Assembly (NCBI GenBank): GCA_937919085.1
Contig: CALFRN010000328.1
Span: forward strand, 1-62,994
Direction: 5' to 3'
Origin: an uncultured Reyranella sp.
GTDB lineage: Bacteria > Pseudomonadota > Alphaproteobacteria > Reyranellales > Reyranellaceae
Length of the DNA: 62,994 nt
Shown: piece by piece, positions 1 through 9,828 of the stretch
How the letters are laid out: each line of letters begins with the position of its first letter
How positions within the stretch are numbered: the stretch's first letter is position 1
Notes under the pieces: generated by a model
The model's database searches: none
What the model saw: only the letters and a program-made list of their open reading frames with translations
Told to the model about the DNA's origin: nothing
Made by a program: the position numbers and the translations under genes

Positions 1-1181
1 GCGACGACCGGCTCCTTGACGGACGGCTCCTTGGCGGGCGGCGCTTTGGCGGGCGCGGCCTTGGCGGTTGGCGCCTTGGCAGGTGGCGTATTGGCAGGCG
101 GTGTCTGGAGCTCAGGTGTCCTGGCCTCCGGCTGAAAGAGTCCGGGCTGCTCCAGCAGCACACGCCACTTCTCCAGATCGACCTTGGGCAATGAGACGTG
201 GCCGTCGAACTTGGGTGTCGGCCCTGGTGTCAGGGAGAGCGTTCCCGAGGCGGTCTCGCCCGCCATCGACATCCTGAAATCCGAGAGCGCAAGGCGGCGA
301 GGCGAATACTCGACGCCGCCATCGAAGGTGAACCGGCCGACCGCGGCGGAATTGTCCTCGAACGACTGCTCTCCGACGGCACGCAGGACGACGGCAATGA
401 ACCTCGACAGCCGGCCGGCCGCGACCGACAGCTTGCCGACCACCTCGGCGTCGGGGCCGATCTTGTCGACGCGGCCCGAAAAATCGAGGGTGCCGCTTTC
501 GACCTTCAGCTTGATCGCCACCTCGTGACCTTGCGGCGAGGGCTCGCTCACCTTGATGTCGAGCGCAAGCGGCACGCCGTTCACGGTCGCCGTGCCGGTC
601 ATCGAGATCGGGCCCTCGAAGGAGCCGACCGCGGCGGTGAGATCGACGGCCTCGGCCCGAATGGTCTTGGCATTGCGCGGATCGGTGTAGCTGATCGTTC
701 CCCGCACGATGCGTAGCCGGCCGATTGCCATATGCAGGCCGCTGGCGGGAGCGCCTGCCGGTTGGTTGATGCCCGCGCCCGGCGCGAAGTCCCAGTTCGG
801 TCGGCCCTCGGCGTCGCTCTCGAGCACGATAACGGGCTCGGCGAGTGTGAGGCGGTCGATCTCGACGCTACCGCGCAGCAGCGCCCACCACGATGGCGAA
901 GCGCCGATCCAGCGCACATCGACCATCTGGGCGCCCGTGCCGCCGGCGGCATTGGCGAAATGCACCCGGCGGGCACTGATGCGGGGCCGGGGAAACATCG
1001 AGAGCTTCATCGGCCCCTCGATCACCAATTCGCGCCCGGTTGCCTCTTTGACGGCATTGATGATCGCCGGCTTGTAGGCATCGACGTCCACGATATGCGG
1101 CGCCGCCACCGCCACAAGCGTCAGCACACCGACAATCGCGGCAGAGATCAGCCCGATCTTGTAGCGCAAACGCATCGCCAT
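1..1181 (-). CDS. AsmA family protein (5' part, runs off the left edge)
   Basis: The minus strand reads open from an ATG at 1181 (a second in-frame ATG lies at 1175) to the window edge, giving about 393 residues without a stop. The protein starts with MAMRLRYKIGL, one hydrophobic helix (about residues 11-28), then the AsmA N-terminal pattern with VDAYKPAI and TGRELVIEGPMKLS, followed by beta-rich sequence such as SDAEGRPNWDF. AsmA-like proteins are inner-membrane anchored, lie mostly in the periplasm and are linked to outer-membrane lipid homeostasis. The last visible stretch (complement of about 1-110) is a Pro/Ala/Lys low-complexity linker built on PPAKAP units. The C-terminal part is outside the window. 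Confidence 0.85.
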   Translation of the reverse strand, partial: MAMRLRYKIGLISAAIVGVLTLVAVAAPHIVDVDAYKPAIINAVKEATGRELVIEGPMKLSMFPRPRISARRVHFANAAGGTGAQMVDVRWIGASPSWWALLRGSVEIDRLTLAEPVIVLESDAEGRPNWDFAPGAGINQPAGAPASGLHMAIGRLRIVRGTISYTDPRNAKTIRAEAVDLTAAVGSFEGPISMTGTATVNGVPLALDIKVSEPSPQGHEVAIKLKVESGTLDFSGRVDKIGPDAEVVGKLSVAAGRLSRFIAVVLRAVGEQSFEDNSAAVGRFTFDGGVEYSPRRLALSDFRMSMAGETASGTLSLTPGPTPKFDGHVSLPKVDLEKWRVLLEQPGLFQPEARTPELQTPPANTPPAKAPTAKAAPAKAPPAKEPSVKEPVV

Positions 1182-1304
1182 GACCCAATCAGAACGCGTC
1201 CCGGCGCGCCAAGTTGCTGGCCTGCGAAACTTCAGGACATTCTGGGGCTATTCTAGGGCCAATTCCGCATTAGAATCCGATAAAAGCAGGCAGGGAGCGC
1301 GACT

Positions 1305-2387
1305 ATGGGCGACATCGCATTCGGGTTTCAGGCCGCACCGGCCAGCGGCGTGCACAAGTCCGACCAGACGCTCTACCGGGAAGTGATGGACGACTGCGCG
1401 CTGGGCCAGCGCCTTGGTTACGATGCGGCCTGGCTGCTCGAGCACCATTTCAGCGACTACTACCCGACGCCGAGCCCGCTCCTGTTCATGGCTCACATTG
1501 CTGCGGCCTTTCCCGACCTCTCGCTCGGCACCTCGGTGCTGGTGCTGCCCTGGTACCATCCGCTCAGGCTGGCCGAGGAGATCGCCATGCTGAACAGCAT
1601 GACCAACGGCACGCTGCATCTCGGCATCGGCCGCGGCACCGCCAAGATGGAATACGACGCCTACAACGTCGATATGAACGAGGCCCGTGCCCGCTTCGCC
1701 GAATGCTATCGCATCGTCGAGAAGGGCCTGACCGGCAAGCCTTTCACCCATGACGGCACGTTCTGGCAGATCAGGCAGCCGATCCGCATCCGTCCCGAGC
1801 CGGTGGCCAAGAAGGTCCGCTTCTATGGCGCGATCGGCAGTCCGGCCAGCGCCGAGGTGATGGGCGATCTCGGTGTCGCGCCGATTTGCCTGTCGACGTT
1901 CCCTGACAAGCTTTTGACCGGAATTCTCGAACGCTGGCGCGCGCGCGCGAGCGCCGATGCGGCGCGCGAAGCGCTCCTGCCGATCTCGGTCAAGATGTTC
2001 ATCGCTGACACCGACGAGGAAGCGCGGGAACTCGGCCGTCGCTATTACCCGCCTTACTTCGCACTCCAGTGCACGCACTACGAATCCGACGCCAACCCGT
2101 GGGCTGACATTCCGGAGTACCGCGACTTCAGCCGCATGTTCGCCAACCTGCGCAAGCTCACCGATCCCGGCGAACTCGGGCCGTTCATGGCCTCCAACCT
2201 GGTCGGCAGCCCGGCCACGATCTGCCGCCGCATCGACGCGCTGGTAGCGCTCGGCTTCAACTATTTCATGGTATCGTGCGCCACACCGGGCACGCCGATC
2301 GAGTTGCGCCAAGTCATGATGACCCGCTTCGCCCATGAAGTGTGTCCACGCTACTCGCGTGCCATGCGCAGGAATGAAGCGGCCTGA
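1305..2387 (+). CDS. LLM class flavin-dependent oxidoreductase (luciferase-like)
   Basis: A 360-residue bacterial-luciferase-like protein. The TIM-barrel pattern is seen in YDAAWLLEHHF, LGTSVLVLPWYHPLRLAEE, the GTLHLGIGRGT segment and a C-terminal LVGSPATICRRI stretch typical of F420- or FMN-dependent monooxygenases of the LLM group. The ATG has an AGGGAG ribosome site seven bases upstream. It stands alone: a solute-binding protein follows after 181 bases. The substrate cannot be told from the sequence. Family members oxidise alkanesulfonates, long-chain alkanes, nitrilotriacetate and similar compounds with reduced flavin. Confidence 0.9.
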   Translation: MGDIAFGFQAAPASGVHKSDQTLYREVMDDCALGQRLGYDAAWLLEHHFSDYYPTPSPLLFMAHIAAAFPDLSLGTSVLVLPWYHPLRLAEEIAMLNSMTNGTLHLGIGRGTAKMEYDAYNVDMNEARARFAECYRIVEKGLTGKPFTHDGTFWQIRQPIRIRPEPVAKKVRFYGAIGSPASAEVMGDLGVAPICLSTFPDKLLTGILERWRARASADAAREALLPISVKMFIADTDEEARELGRRYYPPYFALQCTHYESDANPWADIPEYRDFSRMFANLRKLTDPGELGPFMASNLVGSPATICRRIDALVALGFNYFMVSCATPGTPIELRQVMMTRFAHEVCPRYSRAMRRNEAA

Positions 2388-2568
2388 TCTGCGCATTGTA
2401 TCGATTGTTTCTTCATAGCCGCTGTAGCGAATGCACGCGTTACAACATCAGGAGAAATCGGGTGTGCGTGAATGAAACTATCCACGAGCGCAGGACACTG
2501 TAAACTGCACCAGCTGCGCCGGGCATTAACTTCCAGATTCCGGCGCTAAGGTCGCAAAGGCCGGGAGC

Positions 2569-4161
2569 ATGCGTTCGAGGGTCCTGATTGGCTGTGTGGT
2601 CGCCGCAATGCTGTGTTCGGCCGGGGTAGCATTTGCGCAGAAAAGCGGCGGCGTGCTCCGCATGTACCATCGCAGCAATCCGCCAAGCGCGTCGATCCAC
2701 GAGGAAGCCACCGTCGCGACCGTGGTGCCCTTCATGCCGGTATTCAACAACCTCGTCCTGTTCGACCCGGCTGTGGCGCAGAACAGCAGGGAATCGATCA
2801 TTCCCGACCTCGCCGAGTCGTGGAAATGGAACGACGACGGAACCGAACTCACCTTCAAGCTGCGCGAGGACGTCAAGTGGCACGACGGCCTGCCGTTCAC
2901 AGCCACCGATGTGGAGTGCACGTTCAACCTGCTGACCGGCCGAGCCCGCGATGCACTGCGCGAGAATCCACGCGCGTCGTGGTATCGCAACATCAACTAC
3001 GTCCACAGCGACAACGCCTATCAGGTGACGATCTACCTCAACCGGCCACAGCCCTCGATCCTGTCGCTTCTGGCCTCGGGCTATTCACCGATCTACCCTT
3101 GCCACATTCCGCCGGCTCAGATGCGCCTCAAGCCGATCGGCACGGGTCCGTTCAAGTTCCTTTCGTTCAAGGAATTTGAACGCATCAAGCTGGTGCGCAA
3201 TCCCGACTACTGGAAGCCCGGGCGACCCTATCTCGACGGTATCGAATACACCATCGTCAGCAGTCCGACGACGGCGCTCCTGAGCTTCGGCGCCGGCCGC
3301 TTCGAAATGACGTTCCCCTGGGAAGTGACAATTCCGCAGCTCAAGGAGATACAACGGCCCAAGTCCAAGACGGTGTGCGAGACCTCGGCGATGAACAACA
3401 ACACCAACCTGCTGGTGAATCATCACGCCGCGCCCTTCAACAATCCCGACATTCGCCGGGCCCTGGCACTGGCGCTCGACCGCCGGGCCTTCGTCGCAGC
3501 CCTTGGCGCGGGCGCAGGCGAGGTCGGCGGCCACCTCCAGCCGCCGCCCGATGGCTTGTGGGGTCTGCCACCCGAAATGCTGGCTGCCGTTCCGGGCTTT
3601 GGTCCCGACGTGGAGCAGAACCGCGAGGAGGCCCGCGCCCTGATGGCCAAAGCCGGCTACAATGAGGACCGTCAGTTGCGCCTCAGGATCTCGACACGCA
3701 GTGTCGCACTCTACAACAACCCCGCCCAGCTCCTGATCAGGCAGCTCAAGGAAATCAACATCGCTGCCACGCTCGATGTCGTCGAGACCTCGCACTGGTT
3801 CACCCGGCTCGAACGCATGGACTATGCGATCGCCATCAACACCACGGGCAACGGCGTCGACGACCCCGATCAATCGTTGTACGAGAATTTCTCTTGCCGC
3901 TCGGAGCACAACTACAACGGCTACTGCAATCCCGAGATCGAGCGCCTGTTCGACATCCAGTCAGGTGAACTCGACGCCGAGAAGCGCCGGCAGCTGGTCT
4001 GGGAGATCGACGCCAAGCTTCTTGCCGACGGTGCGCGGCCGCCCATCATGTGGAACCGCGCGGCGACCTGCTGGCAGCCCTACGTCAAGGGCTTCGTCGC
4101 CCACGTCAATAGCATGTTCAACGGCTTCCGCCTCGAGGACGTCTGGCTCGACCGGCCCTAG
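2569..4161 (+). CDS. ABC transporter substrate-binding protein, peptide/solute family 5
   Basis: A 530-residue periplasmic binding protein. A Sec signal peptide ([23 protein letters not shown], about 23 residues, Ala-X-Ala end) is followed by the family-5 hallmarks: [27 protein letters not shown], the IGTGPFKF loop and [15 protein letters not shown]. These proteins deliver di- or oligopeptides, nickel or other solutes to a membrane ABC importer. No permease or ATPase lies next to it, so it must use a transporter encoded elsewhere or have another partner. Its TAG stop overlaps the TAG of the convergent YaiI gene in a shared CTAG. Confidence 0.92.
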   Translation: MRSRVLIGCVVAAMLCSAGVAFAQKSGGVLRMYHRSNPPSASIHEEATVATVVPFMPVFNNLVLFDPAVAQNSRESIIPDLAESWKWNDDGTELTFKLREDVKWHDGLPFTATDVECTFNLLTGRARDALRENPRASWYRNINYVHSDNAYQVTIYLNRPQPSILSLLASGYSPIYPCHIPPAQMRLKPIGTGPFKFLSFKEFERIKLVRNPDYWKPGRPYLDGIEYTIVSSPTTALLSFGAGRFEMTFPWEVTIPQLKEIQRPKSKTVCETSAMNNNTNLLVNHHAAPFNNPDIRRALALALDRRAFVAALGAGAGEVGGHLQPPPDGLWGLPPEMLAAVPGFGPDVEQNREEARALMAKAGYNEDRQLRLRISTRSVALYNNPAQLLIRQLKEINIAATLDVVETSHWFTRLERMDYAIAINTTGNGVDDPDQSLYENFSCRSEHNYNGYCNPEIERLFDIQSGELDAEKRRQLVWEIDAKLLADGARPPIMWNRAATCWQPYVKGFVAHVNSMFNGFRLEDVWLDRP

Positions 4162-4613
4162 GCGCCTTGTCGGCGGAGCTTCTGGACGGTCTCGTCGAGC
4201 GTCGAAAGGAAGCGCGAGCGGTCGCGCGGGCCCATCGGTTTGGGACCGCCTGTCGTCTCGCCCATGGCACGCAGGTTCGACATCAACTCACGACTGGCCA
4301 TCGCCATGCCGATCGAGGAGGTGGTAAAGGCGACACCGGTCGAACCGATCGCCGCCGCGCCCTTCTTCAGGCTGCGGTCGGCGAGGGGAATGTCGGCGGT
4401 AACCACGATATCGCCCGGCCCGGCACGCTCGGCGATCCAGTCGTCGGCGGCGTCGAAGCCGTCGCTGACGACCACGCGCTCGATGCGCGGATCGCGCGGC
4501 ACGTTGATGTATGAATTGCTCACCACGTACACTTTCAGCCCGTAGCGCTCGGCGACGCGATAGATCTCCGCCTTCACCGGACAGGCATCGGCATCGACAT
4601 AGATAGAGGTCAC
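4158..4613 (-). CDS. YaiI/YqxD family protein (UPF0178, DUF188)
   Basis: A 151-residue protein starting [14 protein letters not shown] from a GTG codon at 4613, the normal start for this family. Conserved pieces are [43 protein letters not shown] and the C-terminal [17 protein letters not shown]. The fold is expected to be PIN-like, with Asp7 and Asp9 and the later TADIPLA Asp as candidate metal ligands. Function is not established. It ends tail-to-tail with the solute-binding gene, overlapping by four bases. Confidence 0.92.
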   Translation of the reverse strand: MTSIYVDADACPVKAEIYRVAERYGLKVYVVSNSYINVPRDPRIERVVVSDGFDAADDWIAERAGPGDIVVTADIPLADRSLKKGAAAIGSTGVAFTTSSIGMAMASRELMSNLRAMGETTGGPKPMGPRDRSRFLSTLDETVQKLRRQGA

Positions 4614-4659
4614 GCCTTCGGTCCCACGGGGCCGCGCCGCGCGGGCACCGCCGAGGGCC

Positions 4660-5763
4660 TCATTCGAGCACTGCCATCTTTTTTCGCTCGATCAGCTTGA
4701 AGTCGATGGCGGCGCCCAGGCCCGGGCCGTTGGGCACATGCACCATGCCGTCGCGTCCGACGGCGATATCCTGTTCGAGCCCGTACTTCTGCGCCGCGTC
4801 GGGCAACAGCACCTCGAAGAACGATGTGTTCCTGATCGAGGCGATGACATGGAGGTTGGCGACGTTGTTCAGGGAATTGCCGCCGTGATGGACCTCGTAG
4901 CTCATGCGGAACGCCTCGGCGAGATGCGCGGTTTTCACGAGGGTCGTGATACCACCCTTCACGGCCACGTCGCCGCGCAGAAAGTCGGTTGCCTGCAGCA
5001 TGATCCAGGGTTGGTAGGAATCGAGGCCGGTGATGGGATATTCCGTGGCGAGGATCGGAATCGAGAGCTGCTGCTTCAGCTTCACGTAGTTGTAGATGTC
5101 CTGGTCGGCGAGCGGATCCTCGTACCAATGGAAGTCCATCTCCTCGACCGCGCGGCCGACACGGACCGCTGCCGGATAGTCGTAGCTCCAGGTCGAGTCG
5201 AGCATGATCGTGTAGTCGCCCACCGCGCGGCGCACGGCTTCGCAGACCTTGATGTCTTCCTTCCATTGCGTCGGCGGATGGATCTTGTAGGCCGCCCAGC
5301 CGTATTCCTTGAAAGCCAGCGCCTCATCGGCATAGGCCTGCGGCGAGGACAGCACCGCGGAACTGGCATAGGCGGGAACGGATTCGCGATAGGTCCCCAG
5401 CAGACGGTGGATCGGCTGGCCCATCGACTTGCCCAGGAGATCCCACAGCGCGACGTCGACGGCACCGATGGCGCGCACGCCGCACGACCGCTGCTTCTTC
5501 CACAGGTCCTGGACCACGGCCTCGCGATGCAGCGGATTGCGGCCCATCAGTACCGGCTTCAGGTGGGTGATGAGTCCCTGCCCGTCCGTCGCCGCCGAAT
5601 TGGAGGCGGAGCCCAGGAAAGCGTGCCCCTCGAGGCCTTCGTCCGTGATGATCCGCAGCAGACCGAGCGCGCTGGAGCCCGAGAAGCGGCTGTGTGCGCC
5701 GTAGGTGGTCGGCGGAATGTCGTCCCAGGCAAAAAGCGTAAGTGTGACGTCGGTGATTTTCAT
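4660..5763 (-). CDS. Mandelate racemase/muconate lactonizing enzyme family protein (enolase superfamily)
   Basis: A 367-residue enolase-superfamily enzyme starting at MKITDV (ATG at 5763). Residues are in place for a metal-dependent proton-abstraction active site: K160-I-H162 on the second barrel strand, metal ligands D189 (MLDSTW), E215 (WYEDPL) and E241 (LATEYP), and H292/H293 (VHHGGN). The KxH form rather than KxK suggests an acid-sugar dehydratase type rather than a racemase, but this is inference. The start ATG overlaps the stop of the upstream carboxylesterase (ATGA), so the two are translationally coupled. The open frame continues upstream to 6291, but that part is out-of-frame esterase sequence. 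Confidence 0.92.
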   Translation of the reverse strand: MKITDVTLTLFAWDDIPPTTYGAHSRFSGSSALGLLRIITDEGLEGHAFLGSASNSAATDGQGLITHLKPVLMGRNPLHREAVVQDLWKKQRSCGVRAIGAVDVALWDLLGKSMGQPIHRLLGTYRESVPAYASSAVLSSPQAYADEALAFKEYGWAAYKIHPPTQWKEDIKVCEAVRRAVGDYTIMLDSTWSYDYPAAVRVGRAVEEMDFHWYEDPLADQDIYNYVKLKQQLSIPILATEYPITGLDSYQPWIMLQATDFLRGDVAVKGGITTLVKTAHLAEAFRMSYEVHHGGNSLNNVANLHVIASIRNTSFFEVLLPDAAQKYGLEQDIAVGRDGMVHVPNGPGLGAAIDFKLIERKKMAVLE

Positions 5764-7301
5764 GGCGCTGTCTCCCAAACCCGTCGCTCGTTGCCGTAGG
5801 GATCGTTCTCGATCCGGCATGTCGTATCGAAGATCATCGTGGCGCGATCGGCCGTCGAATAGACCGGCCATGCCGGCAGGTCGCCATGGCCCGGCTTGCC
5901 GCTGCGGGCGAAAGCGAGCCAGGCGCGGCTCATCCTGGCGGCCAGAGCCAGCCGCGCCGGATCGTCGCCCGTCAGCGCCGCGGTCGTGGTGTTGTCGAAC
6001 ACGAAAGGTATCTCCAGCGTGTGGCAGGAGCGCAGCCGTCCGCCCAGCACCGGCGTTTCCCAGGCGAAGAGATAGACGAATACCGGCGCCGCCTTCTGGG
6101 CGAGCTTGCGTTCGGCGATCTGCAGCGACATCGCGCGGACCCCGGCGTCGGAGAGGATGGCGATGGCGACCTGATCGGCGGGCATCGCCGGCTGTGCCTG
6201 CCGGTAGGCGGCAACAACCTCGGCGGCACGGGCGCCCAGCTGGGGTTTCAGGCCTTGGGCCAGGTTCTCGAAGGTGGCCCCCGTCACCCACGGCAGGTGG
6301 CCGCTGAACAGCGTGTGTTCATCCTTGTTGGTGCCGATCATCAGCGGCACGTCCGCCGAAACCGCGGGCGCTGCGGGCGCGAACGGCCCGCCGGGGAAGA
6401 CCTTGCCGTCAATCACCGGGTTGAAGCCCATGCGCCGCCGCTCCGCGAAGGGGGCGCGGCTGGCGTTGGCCTGCACGGCACCCTGCGCTTCGAGCAGGCG
6501 CGCGGCCGGCATCTGCCGCAACTCGCCCGCCCGGGCGGCGTCGAGGCCGAGCTGCTCCAGCACCTGGCGCGCCGTGCTGGTGCCGTCGTCACGGTTGGCC
6601 ATCTGCACCGCCGGTCCGCTCTGGATGATGGCCTTGTGGAACAGCCCCTTGGCGCAGGGCAACGCCATCAGGACGCTGACCTTGGCGCCGCCGCCCGACT
6701 CGCCGAAGATCGTGACGTTGCCGGGATCGCCGCCGAAGGCCGCGATGTTGTCGCGCACCCATTCGAGGGCGGCCACGATATCCATCATGCCGGCGGTGCC
6801 GGCGCCGGCGAAATCATCGGCGATGTCTTCGAGATGGAGATAGCCCAGCGCGCCGAGGCGGTGGTTGAACGAGACCACCACGACATCGTCGGCGCGGCAC
6901 AGGTTGGCACCGTCGGACCATGGCGAAGATCCCGAGCCGGTGATGAAGGCGCCGCCATGGCACCAGAACAACACCGGGCGACCGGAACCCGACAGGCCGG
7001 ACGACCAGACGTTGAGATAGAGGCAATCCTCGTCGCGCTTCTGGACGCCGCCGAGCGTGAATATCCTCAGCAGATCGGGCGGCAGGCCGAAGACGTTGTC
7101 GCCCTGCACCGCCATGTTGCCGTAGGCCACGGCGTCGCGCACGCCGGACCACGGCTGCACCTTCTGCGGCGGCCGGAAGCGCTGCTTGCCGAGCGGCGGG
7201 GCGGCATAGGGAATACCCTTGAACAGGTTGACTCCGCGATCGATCTCGCCGCGCACGCGGCCAGTCGTGGTCTCGACGACGATATCGGCGGTCATGCGCA
7301 T
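5760..7301 (-). CDS. Type-B carboxylesterase/lipase family protein
   Basis: A 513-residue alpha/beta hydrolase of the cholinesterase/para-nitrobenzyl esterase type. The catalytic triad is visible: S202 in FGESGGG, E328 in GTNKDEHT and H427 in CHTLEIPF. The oxyanion-hole HGGAF lies at about 115-119. The start is either ATG at 7301 (MRMTAD) or ATG at 7295; a GGGAG site precedes both. There is no signal peptide, so it should act in the cytoplasm. It is coupled by ATGA to the dehydratase gene, suggesting hydrolysis of an ester of the dehydratase substrate. It diverges from the binding-protein gene at 7336. Confidence 0.92.
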   Translation of the reverse strand: MRMTADIVVETTTGRVRGEIDRGVNLFKGIPYAAPPLGKQRFRPPQKVQPWSGVRDAVAYGNMAVQGDNVFGLPPDLLRIFTLGGVQKRDEDCLYLNVWSSGLSGSGRPVLFWCHGGAFITGSGSSPWSDGANLCRADDVVVVSFNHRLGALGYLHLEDIADDFAGAGTAGMMDIVAALEWVRDNIAAFGGDPGNVTIFGESGGGAKVSVLMALPCAKGLFHKAIIQSGPAVQMANRDDGTSTARQVLEQLGLDAARAGELRQMPAARLLEAQGAVQANASRAPFAERRRMGFNPVIDGKVFPGGPFAPAAPAVSADVPLMIGTNKDEHTLFSGHLPWVTGATFENLAQGLKPQLGARAAEVVAAYRQAQPAMPADQVAIAILSDAGVRAMSLQIAERKLAQKAAPVFVYLFAWETPVLGGRLRSCHTLEIPFVFDNTTTAALTGDDPARLALAARMSRAWLAFARSGKPGHGDLPAWPVYSTADRATMIFDTTCRIENDPYGNERRVWETAP

Positions 7302-7335
7302 TTGTCTCCCGTTCGCTTCAGTATAAGCTGGGGCA

Positions 7336-8061
7336 ATGAACGACAAAGCAAAAGCCGAACTTGCACCGACCGGCATTCTGCGTGCCGGCATCAACCTGTC
7401 CAATTTCCTCCTGGTCACCGGCCGCAGCGCGACCGGCGATCCCGAGGGCGTAGCGCCCGACATGGCGCGCGAGATCGCCGCCGCGCTCGGCGTGCCGGTC
7501 AAGTATGTGCCATTCAAGAGCCCCGGCGAACTGGGCGACCAGGCGGGCAAGGACATCTGGGATATCGGCCTGATCGGCGCCGAGCCACAGCGCGCCGAAA
7601 AGATCGCCTTCTCCGCCGCCTATGTCGAGATCGAGGCGACCTACATGGTGCCCGAGGGTTCGGCGATCAAATCGGTCGCCGAGGTCGACAGGAAGGGCGT
7701 GCGCATCGCCGTCTCGGCACGCAGCGCCTACGACCTCTGGCTGGTGAACAACATCAAGCATGCCACCCTGGTGCAGGTGAGCGGGCTTGATGCCGCCTAC
7801 GAGAAATTCATGTCCGACAGGCTCGAAGTGCTGGCAGGCCTCCGCCCTGGACTCCTGAAGGACGTCGCCAAGGCCCCCGGCCTCAAAATCCTCGACGGCA
7901 AGTTCACCGCCGTGCAACAGGCGGTGGGCACGGCCAAGGCCAATCTCGCGGGCGCGGCCTTCCTCGCCGGGTTCGTCGAAACGGCGAAGAAATCGGGACT
8001 GGTTGCCGAGCTGATCGAACGCCACAAGGTCAGAGGCCTGTCGGTCGCGCCGGCCGCCTGA
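7336..8061 (+). CDS. Transporter substrate-binding domain protein (solute-binding family 3 type)
   Basis: A 241-residue family-3 periplasmic-binding fold: ILRAGINLSNFL, GVAPDMAREIAAALG, DIWDIGLIGAEPQRAEKIAFSAAYVEIEATYMV and VRIAVSARSAYDLWL. These match amino-acid-type binding proteins. It has no signal peptide (it starts MNDKAKAELAP, hydrophilic) and no neighbouring permease, so it may be cytoplasmic and act as a sensor or enzyme-like protein, or may be misplaced from a transporter system. Starts divergently from the esterase with only 34 bases between, so the two promoters must overlap. Confidence 0.85.
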   Translation: MNDKAKAELAPTGILRAGINLSNFLLVTGRSATGDPEGVAPDMAREIAAALGVPVKYVPFKSPGELGDQAGKDIWDIGLIGAEPQRAEKIAFSAAYVEIEATYMVPEGSAIKSVAEVDRKGVRIAVSARSAYDLWLVNNIKHATLVQVSGLDAAYEKFMSDRLEVLAGLRPGLLKDVAKAPGLKILDGKFTAVQQAVGTAKANLAGAAFLAGFVETAKKSGLVAELIERHKVRGLSVAPAA

Positions 8062-8068
8062 ACGGTCG

Positions 8069-8515
8069 CTAGCGCCCCGCGTCCATGTCGGCGAGCTTGG
8101 CGACACGGCGGCGGAACTCCTCGGCGGTCGAGAAGGTCGCCGCGAGATAGGCGGCCACCAGATCCCTGGCGAGCCATGGCCCGACGATCTGGGCGCCGAT
8201 GCACATCACATTGACGTCGTCGTGCTCGACACACTGGTGCGCCGAATGCACGTCGTGGCAGACGGCGGCACGGATGCCTTTCATCTTGTTGGCGCCGATC
8301 GCCGCGCCAACACCCGTCCCGCATACCATCAGGCCGCGCGCGGCACGGCCCGACGTGATGGCGGCCGCGACCTTGCGTGCGATGTCGGGAAAATCGACCG
8401 GGGCCGGATCGAACGAACCCACGTCCTCGATCTCGTGACCGAGTCCGCCCACGAAGACCAGAAGTTCGGCCTTCATCGCAAAGCCGGCATGGTCCGAGCC
8501 GACGACGAGCTTCAC
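8069..8515 (-). CDS. rpiB: Ribose-5-phosphate isomerase B (RpiB/LacA/LacB family)
   Basis: A 148-residue RpiB protein interconverting ribose 5-phosphate and ribulose 5-phosphate in the pentose phosphate pathway. The start is a GTG at 8515 (VKLVVGSDHAGF), supported by a GTGA overlap with the stop of the upstream phosphatase gene. Active-site features: D8-H9 (SDHAG), catalytic C65 in CGTGVG, H90 (CHDVHSA) and the NVMCIGAQIVG segment. RpiB is normally cytosolic; pairing with an exported phosphatase is unusual. Stop-to-stop distance from the convergent binding-protein gene is 7 bases. Confidence 0.92.
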   Translation of the reverse strand: MKLVVGSDHAGFAMKAELLVFVGGLGHEIEDVGSFDPAPVDFPDIARKVAAAITSGRAARGLMVCGTGVGAAIGANKMKGIRAAVCHDVHSAHQCVEHDDVNVMCIGAQIVGPWLARDLVAAYLAATFSTAEEFRRRVAKLADMDAGR

Positions 8516-9828
8516 CGCAGCTTCCCGATCGTCACGCAGCCCGGATCGATCGCCGCCTTGGCGATCTCGACGAAGCGCTGCAGCGGGCAGGCCTTGTTGG
8601 TTTCCTGGCCGCCGCAGGCCGCCAGGGGGACCGCCACCATGTCGGGCAGATGGTTCAGGTCGAGCCGCGTCGCCTGGCGCATTTGCTCCGGCGTCTGGGC
8701 AAAGTAGGCCAGCCGCACGAATTGTTGGCCGGTGCGGACCTCCTTCAACAATTCGAAGGCCAGCGCGCTGCCAGGCGGAGCGGTGTTTTCCTGGAAGCCC
8801 GCAAGCTTCCAGCCGAGATTGAGGAGACCCGCGACATTGAGGATGTTGGTATCGTGGCCGATCAGCATGCCGAAGCGCACCGGCTGGGTGATGTCGGGCG
8901 CGCCGGGGAAATTGTGGCCGTCCTGCAGCGCGGCCACGATCTGGGCCAGCATGTTCGATCCCTTCTGCCGGGCGATCTGCCGCGTCTTCTCGATCAGGTC
9001 GCCATGCAGGCGGTGAACCTTCATCACGTCGAGGATTTCGGCGTCGCCGGCGAGGCGTCCCCAGGCGACCTGGTCGGCGGGCAAACCCTCGGCGCTCTCG
9101 GTCAGGAAGAGTTCCGCCGCCATCGAACCGATGGCGATCGGTCCCTTCATCATCACGCCGCCGCGCGGATCGGGCACGATGGCGGGCGCCTCGACGGCGA
9201 GGCCGCAGGCCTTGCCGCCGGGCGACGCGCCGGGCGGACAGAGTGTCGCCTGCAGTTTCGAAAGCTGCGGCGCATACTCGCGCAGCACCGAGCTGAAGTC
9301 GCCACCGATTCGCGCCAGGATCGCGTCCCGGTTGGCCGCCGCATCCATCGGACAGGTCGTCGACGGCGAGGGGTGGAACAGCGGATCCGGCTTCGAGAGG
9401 TCGGTCTGGTGCTTGAGGATCGGGTTGATGCAGCGCACGTAGGGGCCGCCCTGCGTCGACAGCGCCGCATACTCGGTGCGCTTGTCGAGGTCGACCCATA
9501 TGACGACGATGCCCGGGGCAGGACAGTCATCGGCCTGGATCAGGCCGCGGCCGCCATAGGTCAGCCGATAGAACTGGCCCATCTGGCGGCCGAGTTCGAT
9601 GCCACGCGGCGTCACGTCGCCGGCGGCCACCGGCCAAGCGGGCCATGGCGAGGCCGCGAACCTGGCGAGTTCTTCCGGCGACTGGTCCGGCGCCCGCACG
9701 TCGTGACGGGCGAGCAATATGACCCGCTCCATCTGCCAACCAGGCGGGATCGGCGGGACCTGGGCCGCAGCCGGCGCCACCGCACCCAGCACGGGCAGGA
9801 GAAAAACCGCAAACCAACGAAGATTCAT
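8512..9828 (-). CDS. Exported histidine-type (acid) phosphatase
   Basis: A 438-residue histidine acid phosphatase. The start MNLRWFAVFLL opens a signal peptide ending near AAAQ. The phosphohistidine motif is LLARHDVRAP, an RHxxRxP form with Asp where RHG is usual. The distal HD proton donor is GHDTNILN. Disulfide-forming cysteines are scattered through the mature part, as in periplasmic enzymes. Family members include glucose-1-phosphatase and phytase. The gene overlaps rpiB by GTGA, so both proteins are made from one message, fitting release of a sugar from a sugar phosphate. The specificity is inference. Confidence 0.9.
   Translation of the reverse strand: MNLRWFAVFLLPVLGAVAPAAAQVPPIPPGWQMERVILLARHDVRAPDQSPEELARFAASPWPAWPVAAGDVTPRGIELGRQMGQFYRLTYGGRGLIQADDCPAPGIVVIWVDLDKRTEYAALSTQGGPYVRCINPILKHQTDLSKPDPLFHPSPSTTCPMDAAANRDAILARIGGDFSSVLREYAPQLSKLQATLCPPGASPGGKACGLAVEAPAIVPDPRGGVMMKGPIAIGSMAAELFLTESAEGLPADQVAWGRLAGDAEILDVMKVHRLHGDLIEKTRQIARQKGSNMLAQIVAALQDGHNFPGAPDITQPVRFGMLIGHDTNILNVAGLLNLGWKLAGFQENTAPPGSALAFELLKEVRTGQQFVRLAYFAQTPEQMRQATRLDLNHLPDMVAVPLAACGGQETNKACPLQRFVEIAKAAIDPGCVTIGKLR

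Noticed and set aside
2401-2568. A 25-codon leader peptide starting at the ATG near 2472
   Set aside because: No ribosome site, no conserved pattern and no attenuator-like hairpin could be seen.
5764-6291. N-terminal extension of the mandelate-racemase-like protein
   Set aside because: This part is carboxylesterase sequence read out of frame. MKITDV at 5763 is the usual family start and overlaps the esterase stop.
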